Origin: JBBROS01 sp964246015 | GTDB taxonomy: Bacteria; Pseudomonadota; Alphaproteobacteria; Acetobacterales; Acetobacteraceae | DNA: 64,000 nucleotides | NCBI GenBank assembly: GCA_964246015.1 | Contig: CAXTPG010000006.1 | Location: 15,468-79,467 of the forward strand | Direction: 5' to 3' | Shown here: piece after piece, positions 50,588 to 59,232 of the stretch | Numbering within the stretch: the stretch's first letter is position 1 | Layout of the letters: every line of letters starts with the position of its first letter | Translations under genes and position numbers: made by a program | The notes under the pieces: model-generated | Told to the model about the DNA's origin: nothing | What the model saw: the letters and a program-made list of their open reading frames with translations, nothing else | Database searches by the model: none

Positions 50588-51601
50588 TCACCCGAGCTCG
50601 CGCGCCCAACGATCCAGCAGGGCGTCGCGCTGCGGCAGCAATTCCGCCCAGGGCGGGTCGCGCAGGGTGGCCACGACCTCGTCGCCCACGATGTGCTTCG
50701 CCCGCATCTCGGGCGTCATGGTGACGGTGCGGTTGGCGGGGCTGTAGAACTGGTCGACGAAGGCGGACTGGTACTCGGCGGACAGGCTGTAATCGACCCA
50801 GGCGAGCGCGCCCGGCATGTTGGAGGTGGTGCGGGGTATCTGCGTGCCGGTCCGCTGGGCGAACACGCCTTCGGCCGGGCGGATCTTGGCGACGGGGAAG
50901 CCCAGGTCGATCAGTTGCTGGCCGCGATGGGCGTAATACAGGGCGGCGTCGATCTCGCCCTGCTGGAACATCGTCAGCCCCTGGCCCACGTTCTTGTAAA
51001 TCTTGTATTTCTGAAGGCGCTTGATGGCGTCGAAGCCGGGCTGCAGGTTGGTGGCGCTGCCGCCGTTGAGGGTCGCCGCCAGATACAGGAACGTGAGGCC
51101 ATAGGCCTGGCTGAGTGCCGGCACGCCGACGGTGATGCCGGGCTTCCAGAGGTCGTTCCAGGAGGCCGGGGCCGTGGGGAATGCGGCGGTCCGGTAGACG
51201 AGATCGTATTCGTAGATGGTGATGCCGTAGATGACGGTGCGCGGCGGCTTCATGCTGTCGTAGATCTGCGGCAGATTTTTGAGGTTCGCCGACTGGTCGG
51301 GCGCCAGCAGCCCGGCCCCGCGCAGCACCGTCGCCGCATCGTCGTTGAGCGTGATCACGTCGAAGGGCGAGCGGTTGCGGGCCGCCACCAGGCGGGGGAC
51401 CAGCAGCGTGTCGTCGGCGACGACGAGGGTGACGGCGTAGGGGGTCGCGGCCTCGAACCGCGGGATGACGGTGTCGCGCAGGATCTTCTCGTAGACGCCG
51501 CCATAGGCCATGACCGTGAGCGGCGTGCGGGACTGCGCGACCAGCGGCCGGGCCAGCGTGGCGGCCGCCCCGGCAAGGATGGCCCGGCGGGCGACCTGCA
51601 C
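50588..51601 (-). CDS. ABC transporter substrate-binding protein, PotD/opine type (copy 2)
   Basis: A 337-residue periplasmic binding protein with a twin-Arg-like signal region (VARRAILAGAAATLARPLVA). LTVMAYGGVYEKILRDTVIP and SPFDVITLNDDAATVL are typical of the PotD-like group. It is clearly paralogous to the next gene: both share AYGLTFLYLAAT, NGGSATNL and a PWAE(L/I)LPQRDA(L/I)LDRW end. The GTG start lies 4 bases after the upstream paralog. It probably delivers its ligand to the importer encoded on the plus strand at 46856-49544. Confidence 0.9.
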   Translation of the reverse strand: MQVARRAILAGAAATLARPLVAQSRTPLTVMAYGGVYEKILRDTVIPRFEAATPYAVTLVVADDTLLVPRLVAARNRSPFDVITLNDDAATVLRGAGLLAPDQSANLKNLPQIYDSMKPPRTVIYGITIYEYDLVYRTAAFPTAPASWNDLWKPGITVGVPALSQAYGLTFLYLAATLNGGSATNLQPGFDAIKRLQKYKIYKNVGQGLTMFQQGEIDAALYYAHRGQQLIDLGFPVAKIRPAEGVFAQRTGTQIPRTTSNMPGALAWVDYSLSAEYQSAFVDQFYSPANRTVTMTPEMRAKHIVGDEVVATLRDPPWAELLPQRDALLDRWARELG

Positions 51602-51605
51602 CGGC

Positions 51606-52622
51606 CTAGCTCCCGAACTCGCGGGTCCAGCGATCGAGGATCGCGTCGCGCTGGGGCAGGATCTCGGCCCAGGGGGCTTCCCGCACGGAATCGACGCGAG
51701 GGCCGAGCACGAGGCGGGCAGCCTGGTCGGGCGGGAAGGCGCAGTCGCGGTTGGTGGGGCTGTACAGGCTCTTGGCCAGCGCGGTCTGGGCGGGGACGCC
51801 CAGCATCGTGTCCACCCAGGCGATGGCGCCGTCCATGTTGCCGGTCAGGCGCGGGATCTGCATGCCGGTGCGCTGGCCCCACGTGCCCTCCTTCGGCACG
51901 GTCTTGGCGATCGGCAGCCCGGCCTCGATCATCTGCTGCGCGCGGTGGCCATAGAACAGGCCGGCATCCGCCTCCTTCTGCTGGAACAGCGCGAGGCCCT
52001 GGCTGACGCTGCGGTAGATCTTGAAGGTGCCGAGCCGCTTGATGGCGGCATACCCGGGTTCGAGGTTGGTGGCGCTGCCGCCGTTCATTGTGGCGGCGAG
52101 GTACAGGAAGGTGAGGCCGTACGCCTGGCTGACATGCGGCACGGCGGCGACGATGCCGGGGGCCCACAGGTCCGCCCACGATGTGGGGGGCGTCGGGAAC
52201 TTGGCGGTGCTGTAGGCCAGCGCGTATTCGAACAGGATGGCGGCGTAGTGGCCGGTCGCGGGCGGCTTGCAGCTTGCGTAGATGGACGGAAGGTTCTTCA
52301 GCCGGGCCGAGACGTCGGGCGCCCAGACGCCCATCTCGCCGCCCAGGATTGCCTTGTCGTTGTCCATGAAGCAGACGTCGTAGGGCGCGCGGCTGCGGGC
52401 CACCTGCAGCTTGGGCAGGATGGTCACGTCGTCCTCGACGATCAGCGACACCTCCATGTTGTGGGTCTTCTCGAAACCGGGGATCACGTCCTCCCGCAGC
52501 GTCTTCTCGACCAGGCCGCCGATGGTCTGCACCCGCACCACCGGGCGCGTCTGCGCAATCGCGGGCATGGCGAGCGGCGCCGCGGCAGCCGCTTGCAGGA
52601 TTGTCCGTCGGCGTATCGTCAT
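51606..52622 (-). CDS. ABC transporter substrate-binding protein, PotD/opine type (copy 1)
   Basis: A 338-residue binding protein with a signal peptide (MTIRRRTILQAAAAAPLAMPAIAQ, twin-Arg-like RRRT). VRVQTIGGLVEKTLREDVIP and APYDVCFMDNDKAIL begin the mature fold; SQAYGLTFLYLAATMNGG and AGLFYGHRAQQMIEAGLP follow. The two copies have diverged clearly in the N-terminal domain, so they may bind related but different ligands. Its ATG overlaps the aminotransferase stop. Confidence 0.9.
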   Translation of the reverse strand: MTIRRRTILQAAAAAPLAMPAIAQTRPVVRVQTIGGLVEKTLREDVIPGFEKTHNMEVSLIVEDDVTILPKLQVARSRAPYDVCFMDNDKAILGGEMGVWAPDVSARLKNLPSIYASCKPPATGHYAAILFEYALAYSTAKFPTPPTSWADLWAPGIVAAVPHVSQAYGLTFLYLAATMNGGSATNLEPGYAAIKRLGTFKIYRSVSQGLALFQQKEADAGLFYGHRAQQMIEAGLPIAKTVPKEGTWGQRTGMQIPRLTGNMDGAIAWVDTMLGVPAQTALAKSLYSPTNRDCAFPPDQAARLVLGPRVDSVREAPWAEILPQRDAILDRWTREFGS

Positions 52623-53923
52623 GCTGTGCTTTCCCCTGATGCCACGGCGCGCAGTGCGCCGGTGATGGCCCCCATCGTCGCCTCGATCTCCGCATCGCCG
52701 TGCGCCGCGGAGACATACATCACACCACGCGGAATGGCCTGGACGCCACGCCGAAGCAGCGCCTCGGTCAGACGGAGCGTCGCGGCCTTGTCGACCTGGT
52801 GGAGGTCGGCGATGCCGCTGAGGCCGCGCACCCCGCCGAACAATTGCAGCACGGGGCCGATCTGCTGCGCGCAGGCGGCGACGCCAAGCCGGGTCGCCTC
52901 GGCATTGACGTGGGCCGCCAGCGCCGCGGCGTGCGCTTCCATGCGCGGAAAGAGCGTGGCGGCGTGGAGCTGCAGATGCCGCAGGCAGGCGACGCCGGCG
53001 GCCATCGACATCGGGTGGCCGTTGAAGGTGCCGCGGTGGAACAGCGCGCCGCTGGCGATGGGGTCCATCGCGGCCACCGTGCCCGCGACGGCGCCGATGG
53101 GCATGCCCGCGCCCAGCGCCTTGCCCAGCACCGTCAGGTCCGGCAGCACGCCATAGCGGGCCTGCGCGCCGCCGAGGCCCAGGCGGAAACCGGTGATCAC
53201 CTCATCGAACACCAGCATCGCGCCGGTGCGGCGCGTGGCCGCCCGCAGCCGTTCCAGGAAGCCCGGCGGCGGCGCGAAGCAGCCGGAGTTGATCGCGGCA
53301 GGCTCCAGCAGCACGGCGGCGAAGCTGTCGTCCAGGATGCGCTCCAGCGCGTCGGCGTCGCCCCAGTCGAGGATCGCGAGGGAGGCGGCGGCGCCCGGGT
53401 CCTGGCCCAGCGCGCCGGGGCCGTCGCCATGGGCGCCGCCGGCGACGTGCACGCCGTCGAACCAGCCATGGTAGTTGGCGCGGAACTTCACGACCCGCGT
53501 GCGCCCGGTGCCGGCGCGGGCGATGCGAAGCGCGAGGTGCACGGCCTCGGTCCCCGTGCTGACGAAGGTGGACAGCTCGGCGGACGGGACGCATGCGGCG
53601 ATCAGGGCGGCAAGCTCCGCCTCCCCGCGGTTGACCGAGGCGGTGCGAAGGCCGCGGTCCAGCTCGTCGCGGATGGCCGCCATGACGGGCGCCGGGGAGT
53701 GGCCGAGGATGAGCGGCCCGTAGCCGAGAGCGTAGTCGATGAAGCGGTTGCCGTCGATGTCGGTGATCCACGCGCCCTCGGCCCGGTCGGCGACGATCGG
53801 CGCCGGGCGCTGGGACGCGCGGGGGGTGGAGGACACGCCATGGGCGAGGTGGCGCAACGCCATGTCGCGATGGGCGCGCGAACGGCGGAAGTCGTCGACC
53901 GGGGCGATGCAGGCGGCGCTCAC
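52619..53923 (-). CDS. Class III aminotransferase / glutamate-1-semialdehyde aminomutase-like
   Basis: A PLP enzyme of 434 residues. FIDYALGYGPLILGHSPAPV, FVSTGTEAVHLALRIARA, KFRANYHGWFDGVHV, MLVFDEVITGFRLGLGGAQ and the PLP-Lys region LTVLGKALGAGMPIGAV match the GSA-aminomutase branch of class III. Here it is probably catabolic (amine or beta-amino acid transamination or aminomutase) rather than for heme, since it is flanked by importer and monooxygenase genes. The GTG start overlaps the racemase-like stop (GTGA). Confidence 0.87.
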   Translation of the reverse strand: MSAACIAPVDDFRRSRAHRDMALRHLAHGVSSTPRASQRPAPIVADRAEGAWITDIDGNRFIDYALGYGPLILGHSPAPVMAAIRDELDRGLRTASVNRGEAELAALIAACVPSAELSTFVSTGTEAVHLALRIARAGTGRTRVVKFRANYHGWFDGVHVAGGAHGDGPGALGQDPGAAASLAILDWGDADALERILDDSFAAVLLEPAAINSGCFAPPPGFLERLRAATRRTGAMLVFDEVITGFRLGLGGAQARYGVLPDLTVLGKALGAGMPIGAVAGTVAAMDPIASGALFHRGTFNGHPMSMAAGVACLRHLQLHAATLFPRMEAHAAALAAHVNAEATRLGVAACAQQIGPVLQLFGGVRGLSGIADLHQVDKAATLRLTEALLRRGVQAIPRGVMYVSAAHGDAEIEATMGAITGALRAVASGESTA

Positions 53924-54675
53924 GTGGCCGCCAGCTCGGGCGCCACGGCCGCGAACAGCTCCCCGGCCGCGACGCCGGTCCGCTGCATCAGCCACCAGGC
54001 GCAGCAGATGTTGGACGACAGGAACGGCAGCGCGAGGGTTCGGCGGACGGCCAGGATGGCGGGCAGGGTGATCATCCCGGTGCCGCTCATGACCACGGCG
54101 TCGACGCCGTCGGGGCGGAGGGCGCGGAGACCGTCGCTGACTTCGCCGGTCGTCAGCTCGTAGGCGCGGAAGGTTTCCGAGATCTCGATCACCTGGACGA
54201 TGTCGTGGCCGGCGGCGGTCCAGTAGGCGGCGGCCTCGTCGGTCAGCCAGCGCGGATAGGGGGAGTAGAGGCAGAGCCGGCGGGCGCCCAGGGCGCGCAG
54301 CGCATCCGCGATGGCGCCGCTGGCGGTCTGCACGGGAAGGCCGGGGCGCGACAGGCGTTCCGTCAACGCGCGGTCGCCCTCGGGCAGCAGCGGGTAGGAC
54401 GGCCCGGTCATGCCGACGACGGCCGCGGCCAGCGGCAGCGTGCCGAAGCCCGCGAGCGCACCGGCGTAGGAGGCGACGTAGCGGCGGTTGCGCTCCTGCA
54501 ATGTCGTGTCGGGCATGACGGGCAGGCGGGAGCCGAAGACGCGGAGGCCGGGGAGAAGCCGGGCAAGTTCCGGCTCGACGACCGGGTTTGCGGAGGGGAC
54601 GAGCACGCCGACGTTGGGGGCGGCGTCGAAGGCCTGCATGGCCTGGTGGGGGTCAAGCCCCGCTGGATCAGGCAT
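53920..54675 (-). CDS. Asp/Glu-racemase / maleate isomerase-like protein without the usual cysteines
   Basis: A 251-residue protein of the Asp/Glu/hydantoin racemase superfamily, closest in pattern to maleate isomerases and arylmalonate decarboxylase. NVGVLVPSANPVVEPELARL is the typical N-terminus. The first catalytic Cys region reads VVGMTGPSYPLL and the second reads VVMSGTGMITLPAI, where maleate isomerase has Ser-Cys-Thr. Both catalytic Cys appear to be missing; Cys occurs only later in SSNICCAWW. It may use other residues, bind without catalysis, or be misaligned by eye. It overlaps the monooxygenase gene by 8 bases. Confidence 0.75.
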   Translation of the reverse strand: MPDPAGLDPHQAMQAFDAAPNVGVLVPSANPVVEPELARLLPGLRVFGSRLPVMPDTTLQERNRRYVASYAGALAGFGTLPLAAAVVGMTGPSYPLLPEGDRALTERLSRPGLPVQTASGAIADALRALGARRLCLYSPYPRWLTDEAAAYWTAAGHDIVQVIEISETFRAYELTTGEVSDGLRALRPDGVDAVVMSGTGMITLPAILAVRRTLALPFLSSNICCAWWLMQRTGVAAGELFAAVAPELAAT

Positions 54676-55849
54676 GGGCGGGGCTCCGGTCGAGCATGTC
54701 GAGCATCGCGGCGGTCCGCAGGTAGGCGAGGGAGGCGGCGGGGTCGGCAGCGGTGCGGCGCAGCGTGTCCGTCCAGGCGGGCCCGCCGGAGACGTTGCGG
54801 TCGGTGCGGGGGATGAGGCAGTCGGTGGCGATGCGGCGGCGCTCGTCGGCGGCGGCGTCGGCGGGGGCGGCGTTGCCGGTGCGGACGGCCTGGACGAGCG
54901 CGCGGGCCATGGCGGCGGCGTCGTGCATGCCGCAGTTCATGTTCATGCCGCCGCGGGTGCTGGTGACGTGCGCGGCGTCGCCCATCAGATAGGCGCGGCC
55001 CTGCCGGAACCGGTCGGCGACCCGGCGGCTGGCGCCGTACATGTCCATCCCGGCGATGCGCGGCAGGCCGGGCCAGGCGGGGAGGACGGCACGGAGGCGG
55101 GACAGGATCCAGGCCTCGTCCATCGCGACCTCCCGCGGGATGTCGGCGGGGACGCGGAGGATGATGCGCCAGCAATCGGGCATGCGGAGGAAGCTGATGG
55201 AGCGGGCACCGTTGAACAGATAGGCGATGGAGGCGAGGCCCGGCAGGACGGCGTCGAGGTCGTCCGTCGTCATGATGCGGAGGATCTGGTCGGGGTAGTC
55301 GATCCCCGCGAAGCCGATGCCCAGCGCGTCGCGGACGGTGCTGCGGGCGCCGTCGGCGGCGAGCAGGTAGCGGGCGCGGAGCGGGGATGCGTGGCCCGCC
55401 ACGGTGACGGCCACGCCTTCGTCGCCCTGCGCGACGGCGCTGACGGGGCTGCCGAAGCGGATGCCCGCGTTCGGCCTCGCGGCCAGGCGGGCGACGATGG
55501 CGGGAGTGATGCGGGATTGTTCGAGATGGAGGCGGAAGGGGAAGGGCGTTTCGGGCGCCAGCCCGGCCATGTGGAACTCGGCGAAGACGCCGTCGGGGGC
55601 GCGGTACTGGATCGTGCCGGCGCGGTGGCCGAGATGCATGACGGCGCGCAGCAGGCCGAAGCCGTCGAGGATCTCGAGCGTGGGGGGATGAATGGTGGAG
55701 GCGAGGGAGGCGGTGTTGAGCGTGTCGCGACGCTCCAGCACCAGGACGCGCACGCCGGCATTGGCGAGGCCCAGCGCCGCGGTCAGCCCCACCGGCCCGG
55801 CGCCGGCCACGATCACGTCCGCATGGTCGTCCATAGGTATTATATTCAT
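54668..55849 (-). CDS. FAD-dependent monooxygenase
   Basis: A group A flavin hydroxylase of 393 residues. VIVAGAGPVGLTAALGLANA is the FAD fold, AADGARSTVRDALG the DG motif, and AYLMGDAAHVTSTRGGMNMN the GD motif. It is related to aromatic-ring hydroxylases. The ATG at 55849 has no ribosome site; a second ATG at 55834 starts MDDHADVIV. A TATAAT hexamer (55839-55844, minus strand) lies only 4 bases before that second ATG, so a leaderless mRNA is possible. It is the first gene of the minus-strand catabolic operon. Confidence 0.85.
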   Translation of the reverse strand: MNIIPMDDHADVIVAGAGPVGLTAALGLANAGVRVLVLERRDTLNTASLASTIHPPTLEILDGFGLLRAVMHLGHRAGTIQYRAPDGVFAEFHMAGLAPETPFPFRLHLEQSRITPAIVARLAARPNAGIRFGSPVSAVAQGDEGVAVTVAGHASPLRARYLLAADGARSTVRDALGIGFAGIDYPDQILRIMTTDDLDAVLPGLASIAYLFNGARSISFLRMPDCWRIILRVPADIPREVAMDEAWILSRLRAVLPAWPGLPRIAGMDMYGASRRVADRFRQGRAYLMGDAAHVTSTRGGMNMNCGMHDAAAMARALVQAVRTGNAAPADAAADERRRIATDCLIPRTDRNVSGGPAWTDTLRRTAADPAASLAYLRTAAMLDMLDRSPAHA

Positions 55850-55938
55850 GACATTTGCACGGCGACGTCAACCGGCGGCTCTTCGGCCCCTGGCGCACGC
55901 ACCGCAGCATCTGGCAAGGTCGGCGCCGGAGGGCCGTC

Positions 55939-58032
55939 ATGCGCGCCATCGTCCTGCAAGCCGCCATCTTCTCGACCGCCATCGTCTCGACCGCCATCGT
56001 CTCGACCGCCATCGTCTCGACGGCCGTGTTCGCGACCGTCGCCTGGCCGGCCCATGCCGCCGATCCGGTGCTGCGCCGGGTCACGCTGTCGTCGGGCGGG
56101 GTCGGGCAGTTCGAGTATTCGGCGCAGGTGGAGGCGGGTGGCACGCTGTCGCTCGACGTGCCGCTGGACCAGGTGGACGACCTGTTGAAGAGCCTGCGGG
56201 TCGACGACCCGGCGGGACCGCCCACGGTCCGGCTGCCCGGCCGGCAGCCGCTGGCGGAGAGCTTCCGGGCGTTGCCGTTCGGCCCCGCGGCGCTCGCGTC
56301 GCCGCAGGCGCTGCTGGGCGCGCTGGTGGGCGAGGCGGTGCGGGTGCCGGGCCCGGGGGTCGCGGGCACGATCCTCGCGGTGAACGAGTTCGACACCGCG
56401 CTGCCCAACCAGGGCGGCACGGTGCTGCGGCATCGGCTGACGATCGCGACGGCCATGGGGATCGAGACCGTCGTGCTGCAGGAGGTGCAGGGGATCGAGT
56501 TCGCGTCCGAGGCGCTGCGGAACCAGGTGAGGGCGGCGCTGGCGGCCATCGCGGCGCAGCGGGTGCAGGACCGGCGGACGCTGCAGGTCACGCCGGCGGC
56601 GGGCCCCGCGCGGACGATCCGGTTCGGCTACGTCGTGCCGGCGCCGGTGTGGAAGGCGTCGTACCGGGTCACGATCCCGGGCGAGGCCGCGACGGGGACG
56701 GCGACGGGGGCGGGGGCGGAGGCGGCTCGGCTGCAGGGGTTCGCGGTCGTCGAGAACCTGAGCGGGCAGCCGTGGCGGGAGATCGAGGTCGTGCTGACGT
56801 CGGGGCAGCCGGTGCTGTACCACCAGGCGCTGTACGACCCGGTGTTCACGACCCGGCCGGACGCCCCGGTGGATGTGGGCAACCGGTTGCGGCCGCAACT
56901 GGACCAGGGCGCGGTGCCTTCGCCGGAGCGGCGCCGCGTCGCCATGCCGTCCGCCCCGGCCGCCCTGTCGCCGCCGTCGCCGATGATGGCGCCTGCGCCG
57001 ATGGCATCCTCGGTGGGCGGCGGTCTGGCGGAGGCCGAGCCGCCCCCGCCGCCGTCGCAGGTGCGGCAATCCGTCGCGCAGGTGGAGTTCCGCCTGACCG
57101 CCCCCGTCACGGCGGCACCCGGCGAATCGCTGATGCTGCCGATCGCGGGGCGCGACGTGCCGGCGCGGCGGATCGCGCTGTTCCAGCCGGAGACGGACCC
57201 GGTGCATCCGCTGGTCGCGCTGCTGATCCGCAACGACCAGCCGGGGGCGATGCCGCCGGGCCTCGCAACGCTGTTCGAGCGGCAGCAGGACGGGACGACC
57301 GGCTTCATCGGCGACGCGCGACTGCCGGCGATCCAGCCGGGGGAGGAGCGGCTGGCCAGCTTCGCATCCGACCTGGCCGTGCGCATCGACACCACGCGGT
57401 CCGCCGACATGCCGGTGACGGGGGGGAGTGCGGCGGGCGGGGTGCTGACGCTGGTGCGGCGCGAGCGGGCCGTCACCGCGTATCGGGTCTCGATGCCCGC
57501 AGGGTCGGGGCGGACGGTGATGATCGAGCAGCCGAAGCGCCCGGGCTGGACCCTGGTGCAGCCGGCGGGCGACGAGGCGACGCCCACGCATCACCGGGTC
57601 GTCCGCACGTTCGCGGCCGGCGAGACGGGGACGGTCGAGATCGTGCTGGAGCGGCCGCGGAGCGAGCGTGTGGTGCTGGCGGACGCGAATGCGGGCCGGC
57701 TGCTGGCCTTGTCGCAGGAGGGTCTGCTGCCGGGGGCGCTGCGGGCGGCGCTGGGCCAGGCGATCGCGCTCCGGACGGAGCTGGACCGGCGGGCGGGGGT
57801 GCTGAAGGGGCTGCGGGATGCAAGGGCCGGGGTGGTGGCGGACCAGGAGCGGGTCCGCAGCAATCTCGGTGCGGTCCCGGCCAACAGCGAATTGCAGCGG
57901 CGGTACCTGGGGCTGCTGCAGCAGCAGGAGAACGAGCTGGCGGCGCTGGTGGGGCAGACGGATGCGGCGCAGCGGGCGGTGACGCAGGCCGATGACGCGT
58001 GGAAGGCCTACCTGCAGTCGATGGCGTTCTAG
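55939..58032 (+). CDS. DUF4139 domain-containing secreted protein
   Basis: A 697-residue protein with an unusual repetitive signal peptide, then a DUF4140-like N-terminal segment (VTLSSGGVGQFEYSAQVEAG) and the DUF4139 part (FGYVVPAPVWKASYRVTI, GFAVVENLSGQPWREIEVVL). A low-complexity linker (about 335-400, Pro/Ala/Met rich) and the C-terminal half follow, with MLPIAGRDVPARRIALF and LTLVRRERAVTAYRVS. The last 80 residues are predicted coiled coil. GGAGGG precedes the ATG at 55939. The family is likely periplasmic and its function is unknown. Confidence 0.85.
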   Translation: MRAIVLQAAIFSTAIVSTAIVSTAIVSTAVFATVAWPAHAADPVLRRVTLSSGGVGQFEYSAQVEAGGTLSLDVPLDQVDDLLKSLRVDDPAGPPTVRLPGRQPLAESFRALPFGPAALASPQALLGALVGEAVRVPGPGVAGTILAVNEFDTALPNQGGTVLRHRLTIATAMGIETVVLQEVQGIEFASEALRNQVRAALAAIAAQRVQDRRTLQVTPAAGPARTIRFGYVVPAPVWKASYRVTIPGEAATGTATGAGAEAARLQGFAVVENLSGQPWREIEVVLTSGQPVLYHQALYDPVFTTRPDAPVDVGNRLRPQLDQGAVPSPERRRVAMPSAPAALSPPSPMMAPAPMASSVGGGLAEAEPPPPPSQVRQSVAQVEFRLTAPVTAAPGESLMLPIAGRDVPARRIALFQPETDPVHPLVALLIRNDQPGAMPPGLATLFERQQDGTTGFIGDARLPAIQPGEERLASFASDLAVRIDTTRSADMPVTGGSAAGGVLTLVRRERAVTAYRVSMPAGSGRTVMIEQPKRPGWTLVQPAGDEATPTHHRVVRTFAAGETGTVEIVLERPRSERVVLADANAGRLLALSQEGLLPGALRAALGQAIALRTELDRRAGVLKGLRDARAGVVADQERVRSNLGAVPANSELQRRYLGLLQQQENELAALVGQTDAAQRAVTQADDAWKAYLQSMAF
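55971..56030 (+). repeat. 15-bp tandem repeats inside a signal-peptide coding region
   Basis: Three perfect copies of CTCGACCGCCATCGT and a fourth divergent copy, in frame, encoding Ser-Thr-Ala-Ile-Val units in the hydrophobic core of the signal peptide of the DUF4139 protein. Confidence 0.92.
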
Positions 58033-58064
58033 CGGGCGGGCCGCGGCTCAAGGATGCGTGCGCG

Positions 58065-58080
58065 GACCGGAGGCCCGGTC
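58065..58080. terminator. Short hairpin after the DUF4139 gene
   Basis: GACCGG / CCGGTC with a 4-base loop, followed shortly by GTTTACTTT. It lies 32 bases after the stop and before the next transporter operon. The T-rich part is not a clean tract. Confidence 0.35.
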
Positions 58081-58169
58081 GCGTTTACTTTCGCGCGGGC
58101 TGCCGACAAGATGGTGGTCAAAACGAGACGCGTCGAACGAGGCGCGGCTGACCCAGGGAGGGCCCACCG

Positions 58170-59225
58170 ATGATCCCGATGAACAGGCGAACCGTTCTGG
58201 CCGGCATGGCCGGTGGCGCACTGGGCCTCGCCGCGCAGAGGGCCGCGGCGCAGTCGCTTCCGGCGCATGAGCGGGAGCTGTACGAGGCCGCGAAGGCGAA
58301 GCCCGAGGTCACCTGGTATACCGGCCAGATGCAGGCGGAACCGTCCGAGGCCGCGGCCACCGCCTTCACGGCCCGGTTCCCCGGGATCAAGGTCAACGTG
58401 GTCCGCAGCACGTCGCAGGTGGCATATCAGCGCCTGTCGCAGGACCTGCGGGCCGGGGTCACGCAGTGCGACGTGTTCAGTTCGACCGACTACAGCCACG
58501 CCGCCTTCCTGAAGCGGGAGGGGCGGCTGCTGCCCTATCGCCCGGTGAACGCCCCGGGCCTGCTGGACGTGATCCGCGACAGCGACAAGGACAACGCGTT
58601 CCAGATCACCTACCTGGGCCTCTATATGATCGGCCGCCAGTCGGACAAGGTGACGGAGGCGGATGCGCCGAAGACCTGGAAGGACCTGCTGGACCCGAAA
58701 TGGCGGAACAAGCTGGCGGTCGGGCACCCGGGCTTCAGCGGCGCCATCGGGTCCTGGTGCATCACCATGCGGAAGATGTACGGCTGGGACTACTTCAAGG
58801 CGCTGGAGAAGAACAAGCCGCAGATCGGGCGGTCGAGCGCCGACCCGGTCACGACGATGAACGCGGGGGAGCGGACGGTGGGGGTCGCGATCCCGTCCGC
58901 CACGCTGCTGTTCAGCGCGTCGCGCGGCAACCCGCTGGCGCTGATCTATCCGACGGACGGGTCGCTGCTGGTGCCCTCGCCCAGCGCGATCATGAAGAAC
59001 GCGCCGCATCTGGCCGCGGCGAAGCTGTTCATGGAGTTCATGGCGGGCCCGACCTATTCCGAGTCGGTGCGGCCGTTCTTCCATGACTCGCTGCGGGGCG
59101 ACGTGGCGCAGCCGCCGGGGGCGAAGGCGATCGCCGACATCAAGACCATCCTGCCGACCGGGGACGAGACGGAGGCGGGGATGCCCGAGGTGAAGGAACT
59201 CTGGCGCGACACGTTCGGCGTCTGA
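58170..59225 (+). CDS. ABC transporter substrate-binding protein, Fe(III)/AfuA-like (family 1)
   Basis: A 351-residue periplasmic binding protein with a twin-Arg signal (MNRRTVLAGMAGGALGLAAQ). EVTWYTGQMQAEPSEAAATA, CDVFSSTDYSHAAFLKREG and KTWKDLLDPKWRNKLAVGHP are typical of the family that binds ferric iron, phosphonates or small organic acids. No clear Tyr-Tyr iron site can be asserted, so the ligand is open. GGGAGGG precedes the ATG. The fused permease follows after 7 bases; an ATPase gene is not in this window. Confidence 0.88.
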   Translation: MIPMNRRTVLAGMAGGALGLAAQRAAAQSLPAHERELYEAAKAKPEVTWYTGQMQAEPSEAAATAFTARFPGIKVNVVRSTSQVAYQRLSQDLRAGVTQCDVFSSTDYSHAAFLKREGRLLPYRPVNAPGLLDVIRDSDKDNAFQITYLGLYMIGRQSDKVTEADAPKTWKDLLDPKWRNKLAVGHPGFSGAIGSWCITMRKMYGWDYFKALEKNKPQIGRSSADPVTTMNAGERTVGVAIPSATLLFSASRGNPLALIYPTDGSLLVPSPSAIMKNAPHLAAAKLFMEFMAGPTYSESVRPFFHDSLRGDVAQPPGAKAIADIKTILPTGDETEAGMPEVKELWRDTFGV

Positions 59226-59232
59226 TCGGCCG

